Assembly (NCBI GenBank): GCA_028824415.1
Contig: JAPPDX010000104.1
Coordinates: 18,058-82,057, forward strand
Direction of reading: 5' to 3'
DNA: 64,000 bases
Source: a bacterium
GTDB lineage: Bacteria > Actinomycetota > Acidimicrobiia > Acidimicrobiales > CATQHL01
Part shown: piece by piece, positions 1 to 9,900 of the stretch
Position numbering within the stretch: the stretch's first letter is position 1
Layout of the letters: each line of letters opens with the position of its first letter
Made by a program: the position numbers and the translations under genes
The notes under the pieces: generated by a model
The model's database searches: none
Told to the model about the DNA's origin: nothing
The model's input: the letters and a program-made list of their open reading frames with translations, nothing else

Positions 1-317
1 TCTGATGAGATCATTCGGCGTGTCGGGATGTGGTTGGGTTCGCTCGGTCGTGGTGTGCTCGGAATGGGACGATGGTGCGCTGGGGGAGAGAGATTCGTGG
101 CTGTCGCGGTTGGCGTGTGGGCGGGGCTTCGTCTGTCCCGGGTGGTCGCGGGCTCGCGACGGCCGAGTCTCTCGCGCCCGCCCGCCGGTGGGCGCTGCAG
201 CGAGAGTCTGGACCTGCCCGGGATTCGCGCAGCCCGAGGTTTGACCCGGGTTTCGCACGGTCAGCTTGGGGCTCATCTCGCGAGTTGGTTCGGCGTGGTC
301 GTTGTGCGGGTGGTCTT
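1..317. other. Left edge, no convincing gene
   Basis: Several short reading frames overlap here on both strands, but they are rich in Arg, Gly and Ser, have no recognisable motif and look like shadows of high-GC DNA. Nothing else was identified, and the stretch may belong to a feature that starts outside the window. Confidence 0.4.
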
Positions 318-1325
318 CTATGGGTATTCGAAGGTATGGAACCGCGGGGCGCCATTCGTCTTCGAAAGGCGCAGCACGACGAGGCTCCTGTGACCGAACA
401 CCTTGGCGATGGCCCATACTTCGTCGAAGTGTGAGAACTTGACGGCGCTGAGGTCCGGGTAGGGCGGCTGCGCGTCGGGGCCGAACGCACCCTCAAGCTG
501 GCCGCCGGCGTTGCCCTCAAGCGCCGCCACGAGCCACTTCTCCCCGCGGACGTTCGCCATCTGGCCCCGGCGTTCCTTCTTGTTGATGGATTCTTGGAGT
601 GCTGGGACGAGATAGTCCACGCCTCCCGCGAGAAACGCTGCCGGCGAGTCCGACGTAATCACATGGACCTGAACACCGCCGATCGCATCACGGGCAGGTT
701 CGGGAGGCCCTGTTACGCGCACATGGCGTGGTTCGATGTTGTCGGTGAAGCAGTCCAGGATGTCGAGGGGGTACCAGTAGTCGCAGTGCTGCGCCAAGTT
801 TGCCCGCGCCCACTCATTGATGTCCTGGATAGGTTTGCCCGGAGGCCGTGATCTCAACCATGGCTCGGTCCACCAGTCCGTCTGGGACCTTTCGGGGTGG
901 TAGCGGTCAGAGTCCAGCTTGGCGTTGGCGCGGGCTTCCATTTGCTGGGGCGTTCCTGTGTGGGATTCGGCCTCGGCCAGGACGGGGACCATGGCCGCCA
1001 CGAAGTTCTTGAGCGTGCGGTCGGGGGGCCTGTCCTTGGGACTCAGATCCGAGACGATCACCGTCCAGAGGTGTGTCAGTTCGCGGAATGGCTTCCGGCG
1101 CATGCGGCGTTCCGCGGCGCGCAGAGAGCGGGCGGCGTCGTTCGTGAACAGAGTGATCTCGACGGTGACCTCGCGTTGGCCGGCGAGGGTCACCCTCAGG
1201 TCCGGCGTGCGAGTGTTGCTCTCGGGCAGCCACTCGTGGCGGACCACGTCTTCGAGTTCGCAGATGGCGTCGAGCGCTGCCCGCTCGTCTTCTCTGGGCT
1301 CGCGTTCGGCCATGATGCGCCTCAT
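318..1325 (-). CDS. Hypothetical protein of the defence island
   Basis: A protein of about 335 residues that I do not recognise. The frame is open a further 101 codons upstream, but that extension is low-complexity and Arg/Ser-rich. I prefer the Met at 1325 (AAGGA four bases upstream) or the one at 1313 (GAGG six bases upstream). The N-terminal part carries TPDLRVTL followed by EVTVEITLF, a beta-strand pattern with acidic residues vaguely like a PD-(D/E)xK nuclease core but with Thr where the Lys should be. A Trp-rich middle (TDWWTEPWLRSRP) follows, then a well-formed C-terminal half (DEVWAIAKVFGHRSLVVLRL). It lies at the left edge of a nuclease/helicase island, so a defence-related role is possible but unproven. 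The product is uncertain; that the region codes is fairly likely. Confidence 0.55.
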   Translation of the reverse strand: MRRIMAEREPREDERAALDAICELEDVVRHEWLPESNTRTPDLRVTLAGQREVTVEITLFTNDAARSLRAAERRMRRKPFRELTHLWTVIVSDLSPKDRPPDRTLKNFVAAMVPVLAEAESHTGTPQQMEARANAKLDSDRYHPERSQTDWWTEPWLRSRPPGKPIQDINEWARANLAQHCDYWYPLDILDCFTDNIEPRHVRVTGPPEPARDAIGGVQVHVITSDSPAAFLAGGVDYLVPALQESINKKERRGQMANVRGEKWLVAALEGNAGGQLEGAFGPDAQPPYPDLSAVKFSHFDEVWAIAKVFGHRSLVVLRLSKTNGAPRFHTFEYP

Positions 1326-1500
1326 CGGTTCCTTGCCGACGATCGACCGTACAGCGCGAAGAGCGCGACCCAGCGATGGCGTGCCCCAGGGATCGCGCCG
1401 CTGGCCCTGGCTTGACCAAGAGGAAACTCGTCTCCGAGAGGTGGCCGGTGCGCTGTGATCTAGGAGCCCGAGAAGATCCTCGCGATCAGACGCCACAGCC

Positions 1501-1875
1501 TCAACCACCCTGAACCTCCCCGAGGTTTGATCGAGGCTTGATGTGCTCTGGTCCGGTTCGCGGAGAATCCGTCGGCGAGTCACGCGATCGCGCGCCGCCC
1601 ACCGCGGTCCCCTGCCAACGACCGGCAAGGTCAGCCGCGTCCCGTAACGGTGACGAGTCGTCCGGTGGCGGAGTTGGTGGCTCGGCGGCGCTCGGAAATC
1701 CGTAGGGGTCGTAGGCCGCCCCGGCAGCGTCAGCGGTCGACAGCAGGAGCGCTACCGACGCTGGGAACAGCAAAACTACAGCCAAAGTCGATGCTGCTAG
1801 ACATCCGCCGGCCCATCGTCGTAGCCATGCGCAATCGCCCATCAGCGCGCCGAGCAGCGCCCACAGGAGGGACAC
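1501..1875 (-). CDS. Possible small membrane protein
   Basis: An open frame of 124 codons with a GTG start. Residues about 20-47 form one strong hydrophobic segment (ASTLAVVLLFPASVALLL) followed by a Pro-rich, probably extracytoplasmic tail. It lies on the same strand and upstream of the hypothetical gene at 318-1325, and it conflicts with any upstream-extended start of that gene. No Shine-Dalgarno is visible. Third-position G/C bias is moderate, weaker than in the certain genes of the window. It may be a shadow frame, and I list it because nothing else occupies the 1326-2093 interval. Confidence 0.28.
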   Translation of the reverse strand: MSLLWALLGALMGDCAWLRRWAGGCLAASTLAVVLLFPASVALLLSTADAAGAAYDPYGFPSAAEPPTPPPDDSSPLRDAADLAGRWQGTAVGGARSRDSPTDSPRTGPEHIKPRSNLGEVQGG

Positions 1876-2093
1876 TCGGGAATTTTGTGTATCGGGCGTG
1901 ATCTGAGGGTCCGCAGCTGCGCGACGCGAGTCTCAGTTGCCGCTCAGGTCCGCGTTCAGGTCGCGGACTGTTGAACAGGCCGACCTATCGTGGTCAGCTG
2001 GCGACGCCGTCGAAGACGCCTCCGTCCGCTCCGATCTGTGTCGGGGGCGAGCCGAACTCGTGGCAAAAGGGGTCGACTTCGTGGGGCAGCCCG

Positions 2094-2588
2094 ATGAATG
2101 ATCCAACATTCGAGGAGATGGTCGAACTCGTCCGCGAGCTATACATCGACGACGACCCGACGTCTCCGGCGGAATCCCTCAAGGACTTCTATCCCTCTAC
2201 GGTCGGGGAACTACGCGCCAACCTGCTCGCCGGACTGATCGAACGTTCCGAGGACTCCAAGCTCGAATGGGACGCTGTCGCCTTGATCGCGCAGCAAACG
2301 CTCCGCTCCGGGGAATGTCTCCCCCAAGCCTTGGCCGACTGGGTCGCTGCTGTTCTCGCCGGCGACCGGCCCCGGCCCACTAAGGGGGCACAGGCCACGG
2401 CGTATCGGGACTTCAGATGGCGCCTCGCCATACGCCACTTGCAGAACGAGTTCGGTTTGGCGCCTACGCGTAACGCGACGTCCGACGCGGACTGCGGATG
2501 CGATGTCGTCGCCGAGGCAGCAGGTGCGAGGTACAAGACCGTCGAAGCCGTGTGGAGCGGACGAGGCGAGTTCTTTCGCCCGTCCTGA
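2094..2588 (+). CDS. Hypothetical accessory protein
   Basis: Encodes about 164 residues from the ATG at 2094 (MNDPTFEEMVELV). The frame is open upstream, but those 41 codons look non-coding. The C-terminal half reads LPQALADWVAAVLAG, RDFRWRLAIRHLQNEFGL, PTRNATSDADCGCDVVAEA, then KTVEAVW. This layout resembles uncharacterised accessory proteins from mobile elements that end in a small helical, possibly DNA-binding, module; the family resemblance is from memory and no function is known. No catalytic motif is visible. It stands alone, with about 300 non-coding bases before the next gene. Coding is likely; function is unknown. Confidence 0.55.
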   Translation: MNDPTFEEMVELVRELYIDDDPTSPAESLKDFYPSTVGELRANLLAGLIERSEDSKLEWDAVALIAQQTLRSGECLPQALADWVAAVLAGDRPRPTKGAQATAYRDFRWRLAIRHLQNEFGLAPTRNATSDADCGCDVVAEAAGARYKTVEAVWSGRGEFFRPS

Positions 2589-2894
2589 CGGACTCCGGAT
2601 TCCGTCAGGATGCGCCCTCGTGGGAACGGGTGCGACGATACCGGCATGCTCTCGAGTGCCCAGCAAGCTGATCACCTCCAATCCCGCCGCCAAGTCGAAG
2701 CGCGAACTGACCCATCTTGGAGCTCGCTCGACCGGTTGATGGCGGCGGGATCGTTCCTCCAGCCGCCCCGCGTCGGCGAGCGCTCTATTGGCTGGCGGGT
2801 CAGTGGAATCGACGCGTGGCCCCGGAGTCGGCCGCGCGCCGAGGCGTTGCAGCGCCAGCGCTCAGGATTCGGCGCCAACTAGCGTCCTGAGACC
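2589..2894. other. Intergenic stretch without recognised gene
   Basis: About 306 bases between the hypothetical gene and the NYN-domain gene. It contains only overlapping short frames without motifs. It presumably carries the promoter of the NYN gene, but no convincing -35/-10 pair could be picked out. Confidence 0.4.
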
Positions 2895-3563
2895 ATGCCA
2901 CCAGATTCCCCGGCCAAGGCAGCAAGACGACCCCGGACCATCGTGTACATCGACGGGTTCAACTTCTTCCACGGCGCGGTGAAGGGAACTCAGCACAAGT
3001 GGCTCGACATCATGGCGCTGTGCCAACGCCTGCTGCCACGCGATGAAATCGTCAAGATCCGCTATTTCACGTCTCGGACGAGCGCCCGCCCCGACGATCC
3101 CCGACAACCGGTTCGCCAGGAGACGTATCTGCGGGCTCTCGCCACTCTGCCGCTTGTCGAGATCCACTTCGGCCACTTCGTGACTCGGCCTGTTCGGCTG
3201 CCGCGAGCAAACCCGCAGCCCGGCGAATCGCGGACTGTCGAGGTGCTCCGGACCGAAGAGAAGGGCTCCGACGTCAACTTGGCGACCTACCTCCTGCTGG
3301 ACGCGTTCAAGGGTCATTGCGACACGGCAGTGGTGGTCAGCAACGACTCGGACTTGGCTCAAGCCATCGATGTCGCCCAATCAGAACTTGGCATCAAGGT
3401 GGGCATCATCAATCCGCATCCACGGAAGCGCCGATCCTATGAACTCCAGGGGCTCAACTGTCAGTTCTACAAGCAGGTCCCCCGCGATTTGCTGGCTCAG
3501 ACGCAGTTGCCGGACGTCGTGTACGACTCGACGGGGCCGATCCGCAAGCCTGACTGCTGGTAG
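2895..3563 (+). CDS. NYN domain (PIN-like) nuclease, LabA/DUF88 type
   Basis: A 222-residue single-domain protein of the NYN branch of the PIN-like fold, metal-dependent ribonucleases. The diagnostic parts are an N-terminal strand with the first acidic residue (TIVYIDGFNFFHG, about residues 15-27), the central EEKGSDVNLATYLLLDA (about 115-131), and VVVSNDSDLAQAI (about 141-153), which together give the acidic cluster. A basic KKR-like stretch near PHPRKRRSYEL may contact nucleic acid. Length is normal for a stand-alone NYN protein. It stands alone on the plus strand and ends in a strong hairpin 8 bases after the stop. In a defence island such a protein could act as an RNase, but the target is not evident. 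Domain assignment is confident; the role is inference. Confidence 0.9.
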   Translation: MPPDSPAKAARRPRTIVYIDGFNFFHGAVKGTQHKWLDIMALCQRLLPRDEIVKIRYFTSRTSARPDDPRQPVRQETYLRALATLPLVEIHFGHFVTRPVRLPRANPQPGESRTVEVLRTEEKGSDVNLATYLLLDAFKGHCDTAVVVSNDSDLAQAIDVAQSELGIKVGIINPHPRKRRSYELQGLNCQFYKQVPRDLLAQTQLPDVVYDSTGPIRKPDCW

Positions 3564-3570
3564 AACGCTC

Positions 3571-3594
3571 GAAGGCCCGCCGAAGCGGGCCTTC
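3571..3594 (+). terminator. Perfect hairpin after NYN gene
   Basis: A 10-bp perfect inverted repeat (GAAGGCCCGC, loop CGAA, GCGGGCCTTC) starts 8 bases after the stop codon. There is no T-run behind it, as is common for terminators of high-GC actinobacteria. The exonuclease gene converges from the other side and ends at 3629, so the structure may serve both transcripts. Confidence 0.75.
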
Positions 3595-3628
3595 GCCCAG
3601 CCACCGAAGCGGCTGGGGGGATATGCCG

Positions 3629-4393
3629 TCATCGTACCCCATGGGGTACGACCCCATCAACATCGACATCCGCCAGCGTCAAGGCCGCTGCCCGACAGCG
3701 CCGTCGAAGTAGGCCCGATGGCCGGAGGTGCTCGTCGGGATTGCGCGCCGTCGCGTTGTGGAGCGGCTTGCGCATCGTTGTGTGACATGGCGGCGGGGCA
3801 TGCTCGATTGTGGGAGTGGCTAGTCGGAATTCGTGCCGCGCGAGGAGTTCGGGATGGGTCGTGTTGAAGCGTTCGGGTAGCGCCAGCCACAGACCGCCGG
3901 CGGCTTGTGCGTCCGAGAGCGGATCGTGATGGGTCAGCGGGATCCCGAACTCGGCGGCCAGAGCCTTCAGGCCCCATGATCTCGCTTCGGGCATCGCTGA
4001 GCGCGCGAGGCGGTAGGTGCACGCGAACGGGAACGGTTCGGGCCCATAGTCGTAGTGTTCGGCACTTCTCCGCAGGACCGACATGTCGAACGCCGTGTTG
4101 TGCGCAACCACCAGATGCCCGTCGAGCATGCCGGCGACCTGCTCCCAGACCTCGGGGAATGGAGGACTGTCTCGGGTGTCGGCAGGGCCGATGCCGTGGA
4201 GGACAACATTGAAGGGGTCGAAGCGGTTCCCGGGCCGGCGAATGAGCAGTCTCTGTCTGGCGACGGGGGAGCCCTGGTTGAAGACAACCACCCCGACGGC
4301 GCAGGCCGAGCTGCGCTCGCTTGTGGCGGTCTCGAAGTCGATCGCGGCGAACGATCGACCCGAATCGCACGTCGACCAGTCGGTGGCGCCCAT
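3629..4393 (-). CDS. DnaQ-like (DEDD) 3'-5' exonuclease
   Basis: Encodes 254 residues with a complete DEDDh exonuclease domain. Exo I is FAAIDFETA (DxE, about residues 15-23), Exo II is VVAHNTAFDMSVLRR (about 94-108) and Exo III is HHDPLSDAQAAGGLWLAL (His and Asp, about 155-172). The order and spacing match the proofreading-subunit/RNase T type fold, which removes nucleotides from 3' ends of DNA or RNA using two metal ions. The last roughly 70 residues are low-complexity, rich in Arg, His and Pro, with no known domain. The gene lies 42 bases downstream of the HKD nuclease gene on the same strand, so the two are probably co-transcribed. The domain is certain; the substrate is unknown. Confidence 0.88.
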   Translation of the reverse strand: MGATDWSTCDSGRSFAAIDFETATSERSSACAVGVVVFNQGSPVARQRLLIRRPGNRFDPFNVVLHGIGPADTRDSPPFPEVWEQVAGMLDGHLVVAHNTAFDMSVLRRSAEHYDYGPEPFPFACTYRLARSAMPEARSWGLKALAAEFGIPLTHHDPLSDAQAAGGLWLALPERFNTTHPELLARHEFRLATPTIEHAPPPCHTTMRKPLHNATARNPDEHLRPSGLLRRRCRAAALTLADVDVDGVVPHGVR

Positions 4394-4435
4394 CGTTGTC
4401 TTCAGTGGCGGTTTCTCGCCCCAATTCGGGAGCGA

Positions 4436-5119
4436 TCAAGCCTCGACGAGCTTGACAGGCCCGAGCAAGGCGCGCGCCGCCGCGGTGAGGGTTGCGGCAA
4501 CGATGCCGGGCAGCAGCGAAGCCAGGCAGCCGGGCCGTTCGGCTACTTGCTCTGGCGTGATGTACTCGAGGATCTTGTCGTTGCGCTTCCACTGGTGCGA
4601 GCGCAGTCGTTCCAGTTGTGCGCCGACGCGCCGCAGATCCTCACCGGTGGCGTGCGCGAACGCCTCTTCGTTGTGGAACAGCCCGGCCTTGGTCAGATTC
4701 CCGGAGCCGACCAGCATCGCCTCGACGCCGCCGCCGCGTCCGCGGCGCCGTGGGCTCTCGGCCAACACGGCCCAGACCTTGAGGTGCGCCTCGCGTGCGG
4801 GACGGTCGTCGCGGGCCCGCTGGTACCACGTGAGGACCTGAACATCGCCCCGGCGCAGAAACCGGATAGCCGCATCGCGGTCCTTCACTGACATCTCGGT
4901 GAAGTGATTCCGCCGCACGTTCCCAATCAACAACGTGACCGGGCGGCCATCGGCCCGTTCGGCCAACCAGGCGATCCCAGCGACGCTCGCGTACCCCACC
5001 GCCACGAACAACTCGCCACGAGGGTTCGCCCGAAGGAAGTCCTCGATCAGCGAAGAAGCCGAACGACCCTCAGAACCCCGCCGGTTCACGACGCTGGAGA
5101 CTATCCGGCACCATCGCAA
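4436..5119 (-). CDS. HKD (phospholipase D-like) nuclease domain protein
   Basis: About 227 residues with one PLD-superfamily motif: HLKVWAV (HxK, about residues 113-119), followed by the GSGNLT stretch and GLFHNEEA (about 138-152), where Asn and Glu complete the site. Members with one motif usually dimerise to form the active site, as in Nuc and the restriction enzyme BfiI; similar PLD proteins occur in DISARM (DrmC) and other defence loci. The start is unsure: the frame opens with a TTG at 5119 and there is a GTG at 5089. A hydrophobic C-terminal stretch (CLASLLPGIVAATLTAAARALLG) is present. It precedes the DEDD exonuclease on the same strand and is divergent from the AIPR gene, so it may belong to the same defence locus. 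Confidence 0.8.
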   Translation of the reverse strand: MRWCRIVSSVVNRRGSEGRSASSLIEDFLRANPRGELFVAVGYASVAGIAWLAERADGRPVTLLIGNVRRNHFTEMSVKDRDAAIRFLRRGDVQVLTWYQRARDDRPAREAHLKVWAVLAESPRRRGRGGGVEAMLVGSGNLTKAGLFHNEEAFAHATGEDLRRVGAQLERLRSHQWKRNDKILEYITPEQVAERPGCLASLLPGIVAATLTAAARALLGPVKLVEA

Positions 5120-5436
5120 GCTCGTGACGGTGCCTTCCGGATGCCGCGCCCATCTTGCGCGCTCGGCGCCAACTGCTCATGGTGTGGTCGCTCCAAGAGC
5201 GATCGAAGGGCCGGGCAGTTCGTGTCGACGCTCTCGGCGAGAGCGTCCTACTGGATTGCGTGGAGGTGATTGCCGGCGCCGACCCACACCTGAGCCGCCG
5301 TGAACCCCGGGCAGGTGCATGTCTCCCGCGATGGCTGAGGACTGGTAGAGTCGGGCCGCTACCTCGACGGTTGTTGGGAGTGGCGCAAGTACACGGAGGT
5401 CCGCGGCAGCGGGCACTACGACAGAAAGGTGATGCG
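5120..5436 (+). promoter_or_regulatory. Divergent intergenic region with candidate AIPR-operon promoter
   Basis: These 317 bases separate the HKD nuclease gene (minus) from the AIPR gene (plus). An extended -10-like element, TGG then TAGAGT at 5346-5351, would start transcription near 5358 and leave a leader of roughly 80 bases. The AIPR start is preceded by AAAGGTG. No clear -35 or operator was recognised. Confidence 0.3.
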
Positions 5437-6669
5437 ATGAATCATCGCTCCGTTCAGGTTGCCGCGAAGTGGTCGCGGCGTATGGTTGACCCCAATTTCC
5501 CTGGGGCCGAGACTCACTACATGTTGGTTCCAGCGAGTGAGTTGCCGTCTGGCTTGCCTTTGGATGCGAATCCGAGGGATCCGAACATCAACCGTCCGGT
5601 CTATCGGGCGATCTCCCAGTCTCTTCGCCAAGAGGATGACAGTGTTGATGGGAGCTTCCACCTCAAGCATCGGGGAATCACGATCGTCGCCTCGACCGTG
5701 ACGAAGGTGGGCGACCCTCGGGATGACGGGCTTGACGTGTTCGAGCTTCACTTCCCCGACGATGGGATCTACGGGATCGTGGACGGGGGGCATTCGTACG
5801 AAATCGTGCGAAAGGCCAACGAGGACGATGCGATACCCGAGAATGAGTATCTCAAGCTCGAGGTCATCACCGGGCTTCGCACCGAGACTCTCGTGACTGA
5901 GATCGCCGGTGGTCGGAACACGAGCATGCAGGTGCAGGCGAAGTCGCTACTCGATCTCAACAGGGAGTTCCAGTTCCTGAAGGATGAACTTGCCGCTGAG
6001 GGCTGGAGCGAGAACGTTGCCTGGCACGAAGGCGACAGCGGCGACGTGGACGTCGTCGACTTGATTGCCATCATCTCTTGCTTCGACATCGAGAGCTACC
6101 CGGGCCGGACAAGCCATCCCGTTGACGCGTATCGGCGCAAGAAGTCGATGCTGGACCGGTTCCAGACCGATCCGGACAGATATCGGCGGCTGACGCCGAT
6201 CGTCCGCGACGTTCTTCAGTTGCACGACTGGATCGCGTTCGACTCCGAGGACCGCTGGCAACAGGTCGGAGGATTCTCGGGATCGGGCGGCAAGTACGGT
6301 CGGCTGGAGATGGTCGAGGTCGCCAAGACCGGTCGGCCAGACTTCTCGTTCACATTCCTCAACGGCGATCGTTCCCGGAAACGCCTCCGGCGCCCCGCCG
6401 TGTTCCCCGTCCTCGCGAGTTTCCGCCTACTGCTGACACAGGACGCCACCGGAACGCCACACGGCGCATACAAGCCGGTGAAATGGCGGAGCGGATTTGA
6501 GGAAGTAATGGAACTCTGGGCACTCGCAGGAGGCCAACTGCTGCGAACGTTCTACGAACACTGGGACTCAACAGGGCGCGACCTTCATGCTTCGGGTCGA
6601 TCTCCGGCGGTCTGGGGGTCGATCTACAAGGAACTGGCCGTGATTGACTTCGAGCGACGCGGAACGTAG
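5437..6669 (+). CDS. AIPR family (abortive infection phage resistance) protein
   Basis: Encodes 410 residues from the ATG at 5437 (RBS AAAGGTG); the open frame extends upstream, but that part has no RBS and looks non-coding. The family signature is visible in order: HLKHRGITIVAS (about residues 73-84), GIYGIVDGGHSYEIV (about 109-123, the NGGQ-like element), TEIAGGRNTSMQVQAKSLLDLNREFQFLK (about 150-180) and DLIAIISCF. AIPR (PF10592) was named from a lactococcal plasmid abortive-infection protein and recurs next to restriction-modification, Z1 and ATPase genes; its biochemical activity is not settled. It leads a plus-strand cluster with two helicases, suggesting a multi-gene defence system. Family assignment is good; mechanism unknown. 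Confidence 0.8.
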   Translation: MNHRSVQVAAKWSRRMVDPNFPGAETHYMLVPASELPSGLPLDANPRDPNINRPVYRAISQSLRQEDDSVDGSFHLKHRGITIVASTVTKVGDPRDDGLDVFELHFPDDGIYGIVDGGHSYEIVRKANEDDAIPENEYLKLEVITGLRTETLVTEIAGGRNTSMQVQAKSLLDLNREFQFLKDELAAEGWSENVAWHEGDSGDVDVVDLIAIISCFDIESYPGRTSHPVDAYRRKKSMLDRFQTDPDRYRRLTPIVRDVLQLHDWIAFDSEDRWQQVGGFSGSGGKYGRLEMVEVAKTGRPDFSFTFLNGDRSRKRLRRPAVFPVLASFRLLLTQDATGTPHGAYKPVKWRSGFEEVMELWALAGGQLLRTFYEHWDSTGRDLHASGRSPAVWGSIYKELAVIDFERRGT

Positions 6670-6930
6670 AGAGACGAGAGCGGGGCACCCCTCTCGGGGG
6701 AGCGCGACAAACTCGGTGTTCCTCCGAGAGGTTGCCCGGTGGCTCGCGCCGTCAGCATGCTCGGCGTATCTGGTCGATCAACGCCCGAGGCCTGCGAGGT
6801 CCGGCATGGCCTTCTCTGTTGCTTGGCGCCATCTCGCGGCACGGTCGAACCCGACGGGCACCGGAGGATTCGAGCCGCGCGCTTTCCACGGCGACTCCTC
6901 TAGTCTCCCCACACGCGGACCAGGTGAGTG

Positions 6931-9900
6931 ATGTCTCTGCGGCACGACTTCGAGTACAACCCTGCACTGGCTGCTGCGTCGGCATTCCTGGCCGACGCGA
7001 AGGCGTCGCGGTTCCTTCTGGTGGGCGAGCCGCTGGATGTTGGCGAGGGTCTTCCTGCGGGCTTCGAGGCCGTCGCCGAGTGCCGTCATCGCTCCGAGCG
7101 GGATGGGCCTGTCTCGCTGGCACGGGGGAATTATCGGTTCCGCCTGAGTGACGATAACGGGGTGATGCTCGTCACGGGCGGCGAATCTCCGGCAAGTCCC
7201 ACGCGCGGGAACCCGACTCGGGACGCTTCCAGCCCGCTGGAGTGTGCCCGCGATTGGTTCGAACATCTTTGGGCGGCGGCGGACCCGATCCCGGAGCCGG
7301 GGGTCAAGGTGCACGCTGATGTGGTGGTTGTCCCGGGCAATCGGGAGACGGTTGTGCGTTCGCGGCGTTTCAGCGCCGGCTCGTGGCGGTACACGGTGCG
7401 GTTGGACGGCCGGATCCGGGAGGTGCTGGAGAGTTCTCTCGCGCCGGTGGTGGTTGAGGGTGATCCGTTGGAGTGGGTAGCTCGGCTGCCTGGAGGTATG
7501 CGGGGGGTTGCCGCGACGTTGACGCGGGAGAAGCTGGCTGAGCATCTCACGGACACGGTCTTTTCGTTTCGGGCCAGCCGCACTGTCTTTCGGGCTTACC
7601 AGTTCCGTCCGGTGATCAAGATGCTCCGGACCGGGCGGCGCCGGCTGCTTCTGGCTGATGAGGTGGGGCTGGGCAAGACGATCGAGGCCGGACTCGTGTG
7701 GACGGAGTTCGACGCTCGCCGCGAGGCTGACCGGGTGTTGGTGGTCTGCCCGTCGGGGCTTGTGGAGAAGTGGCGCGACGAGATGTCGGAGCGTTTCGGT
7801 TTTGAGACCGATCGGCTTGACGCCGAGGGGCTCGATGGGCTTCTGGAGCGTGCCGCGTCGGATCGGATTCCGGCGAGGTTCCGGGCCGTGTGCTCTCTTG
7901 AGCGGCTGCGGGTCTGGGACGGCTTGGAGCGGATGAACGATCTCGCTCCGAGGTTTGACCTGATCGTCGTGGATGAGGCGCACGCCTTGAGGAACCTCGG
8001 CACGCGCAGCTACGCGTTGGGCAGCCTGCTGAGCGATTGGGCGGAGGTTCTCCTGTTCCTTTCCGCCACGCCGTTGAACCTCGGGAACGATGACTTGTTC
8101 AACCTGTTGCGGCTGCTGAGCCCGGGCGACTTCGATGATCGCTACGTCTTGCGGACACAGCTCGAGCCCAACGCCGTGCTGAACGACATCTCCGGGTCCC
8201 TCTTTGATCGCAGCGTGTCGAACCTCCAGCGCAGGGAGCGGCTGCGCGGGATCGGCGACCTGCGGTATGGCGGTGTGGTGGCGGCGCGCGCGGAGTACCG
8301 GCAGCTCGAAGAACTCTTCGAAGACGAGCAACTGGGTCCCGCGCAGATCGCCGAGGCCAAGGGCCTGCTCGGCGAACTCAACACGCTCTCCTCAGTGATC
8401 ACGCGGACCCGCAAGGCCGAGATCGACGAAGACAAGACGATGCGGGAACCCAGGATCGAGGATGTCGAACTGACCGACGCGGAGCGCCGCCTCTACCAAG
8501 CGATCCACGACTGGCAACTCAAGCGTGCCGCTGCCCGCGACATGCACGTGTACTTCATCGGCCAGATGGCTCTTCGGCTGGCGGGGTCGTGCCTGCAGGC
8601 GACCAAGAGCCACGTCCTGGAGCGGGCCGCCGGAGGTGCCTTCGAGCGGCTCATCGACGAGGACGGGCTGATCGACGACTCAGTGCTCTCTCTCGAGGAG
8701 GCACCGGATCAGTTGGGCGCTGATCGTGCTGACGCAGATGCTTGGGACGATCCTCCTCCTGAGGTGCTCGACGCCGCCAGACACCTAGGAACAGTCGACA
8801 CCAAGTTCGACAAGTTCTTGGGAGCGCTGAACGAGATCGTCGAACAGGGCAGACAGGTGATGGTCTTCACGTTCTCACGCCACACGATCGCGTACCTGCA
8901 CGACCGTCTCGCAGGCCACCACCGGACGGGCCAGTTGCACGGTGGCGTGCCGCAACGGGAACGCCGCACGACGATGGCGCGATTCCGCGACGGCGAGTTC
9001 GACGTGATGCTCGCCACGCGGGTCGCCAGCGAAGGCCTCGACTTCGAGTTCTGCGGAGCGGTCGTGAACTACGACCTTCCCTGGAACCCCATGGAGGTTG
9101 AGCAGCGAATCGGCCGGATCGACCGCTTCGGCCAACAGAACGACAAGATCTACGTCCTCAACTTCCACACGCCCGGCACCATCGAGACCGACATCATCGA
9201 GCGCGTCCACGACCGCATCGGCGTGTTCACAGAGTCGATCGGCGAACTCGAGCCGATCCTCCGGTCAGAACTGCCGCGCATCCGCCACGCGATGTTCGAC
9301 TTCGCGCTGTCGCACGCCGAACACGACAGGAAGCTCGAAGAGGCCCTCGCCGCGTTCGAGCACAAGGCCAGGATCCGCGCCGAGGTCGAGGACGCGGCAG
9401 ACTCCCTCAGCGTGCTCGACAACGCCGAGGTAGATGGCTTCGCCGAAGATGTGATTCGCAGTGGACGCTATGTCGGACAGCCGGAACTCGTCTGGCTCCT
9501 GGAGGACTGGGCGGCGACCGCACCCGGGGCGGCCTGTCGCCGGACCGACGAAGCTGGAAGGCCCCTGTGGCTCCACTTCCGCGGCAACGCCGAACTCGCG
9601 GAGAACCTGCTCGGTGTCCAGGCAGAAGGCGAGCGATCGGCGTCGGAGATCGCGACGCTGTGCACCCTCCTGCAGAACGAGATGGACATTCCGCTCTGCC
9701 TTGACCAAGAGACCGCCCGGCGCCAAGGGGCCGACCTGCTCAACGCCAACCACCCGCTCGTGCGCGCCGCGCTGCGCACACCCGCCAGCGGGCAGACCCG
9801 GTTCGGCGCGCTCGGGATCGAGACAACCGACATCGAGGCGGGCGACTACCTGGTCCTCGTCGCGATCGCTCGCTGGAACGGCGTCCGCCCCGCAGCCGAA

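Noticed and set aside
6750..6910. Possible tRNA-Ser-like fragment on the minus strand (GGATTCGAGCC, GGTCGAACCC)
   Set aside because: The TpsiC-like words do not sit in pairing stems and no acceptor or anticodon arm could be built.
6778..8331. Long minus-strand open frame of 517 codons
   Set aside because: It is the antisense of the SNF2 helicase; composition is Arg/Pro/His-rich and no motif is present.
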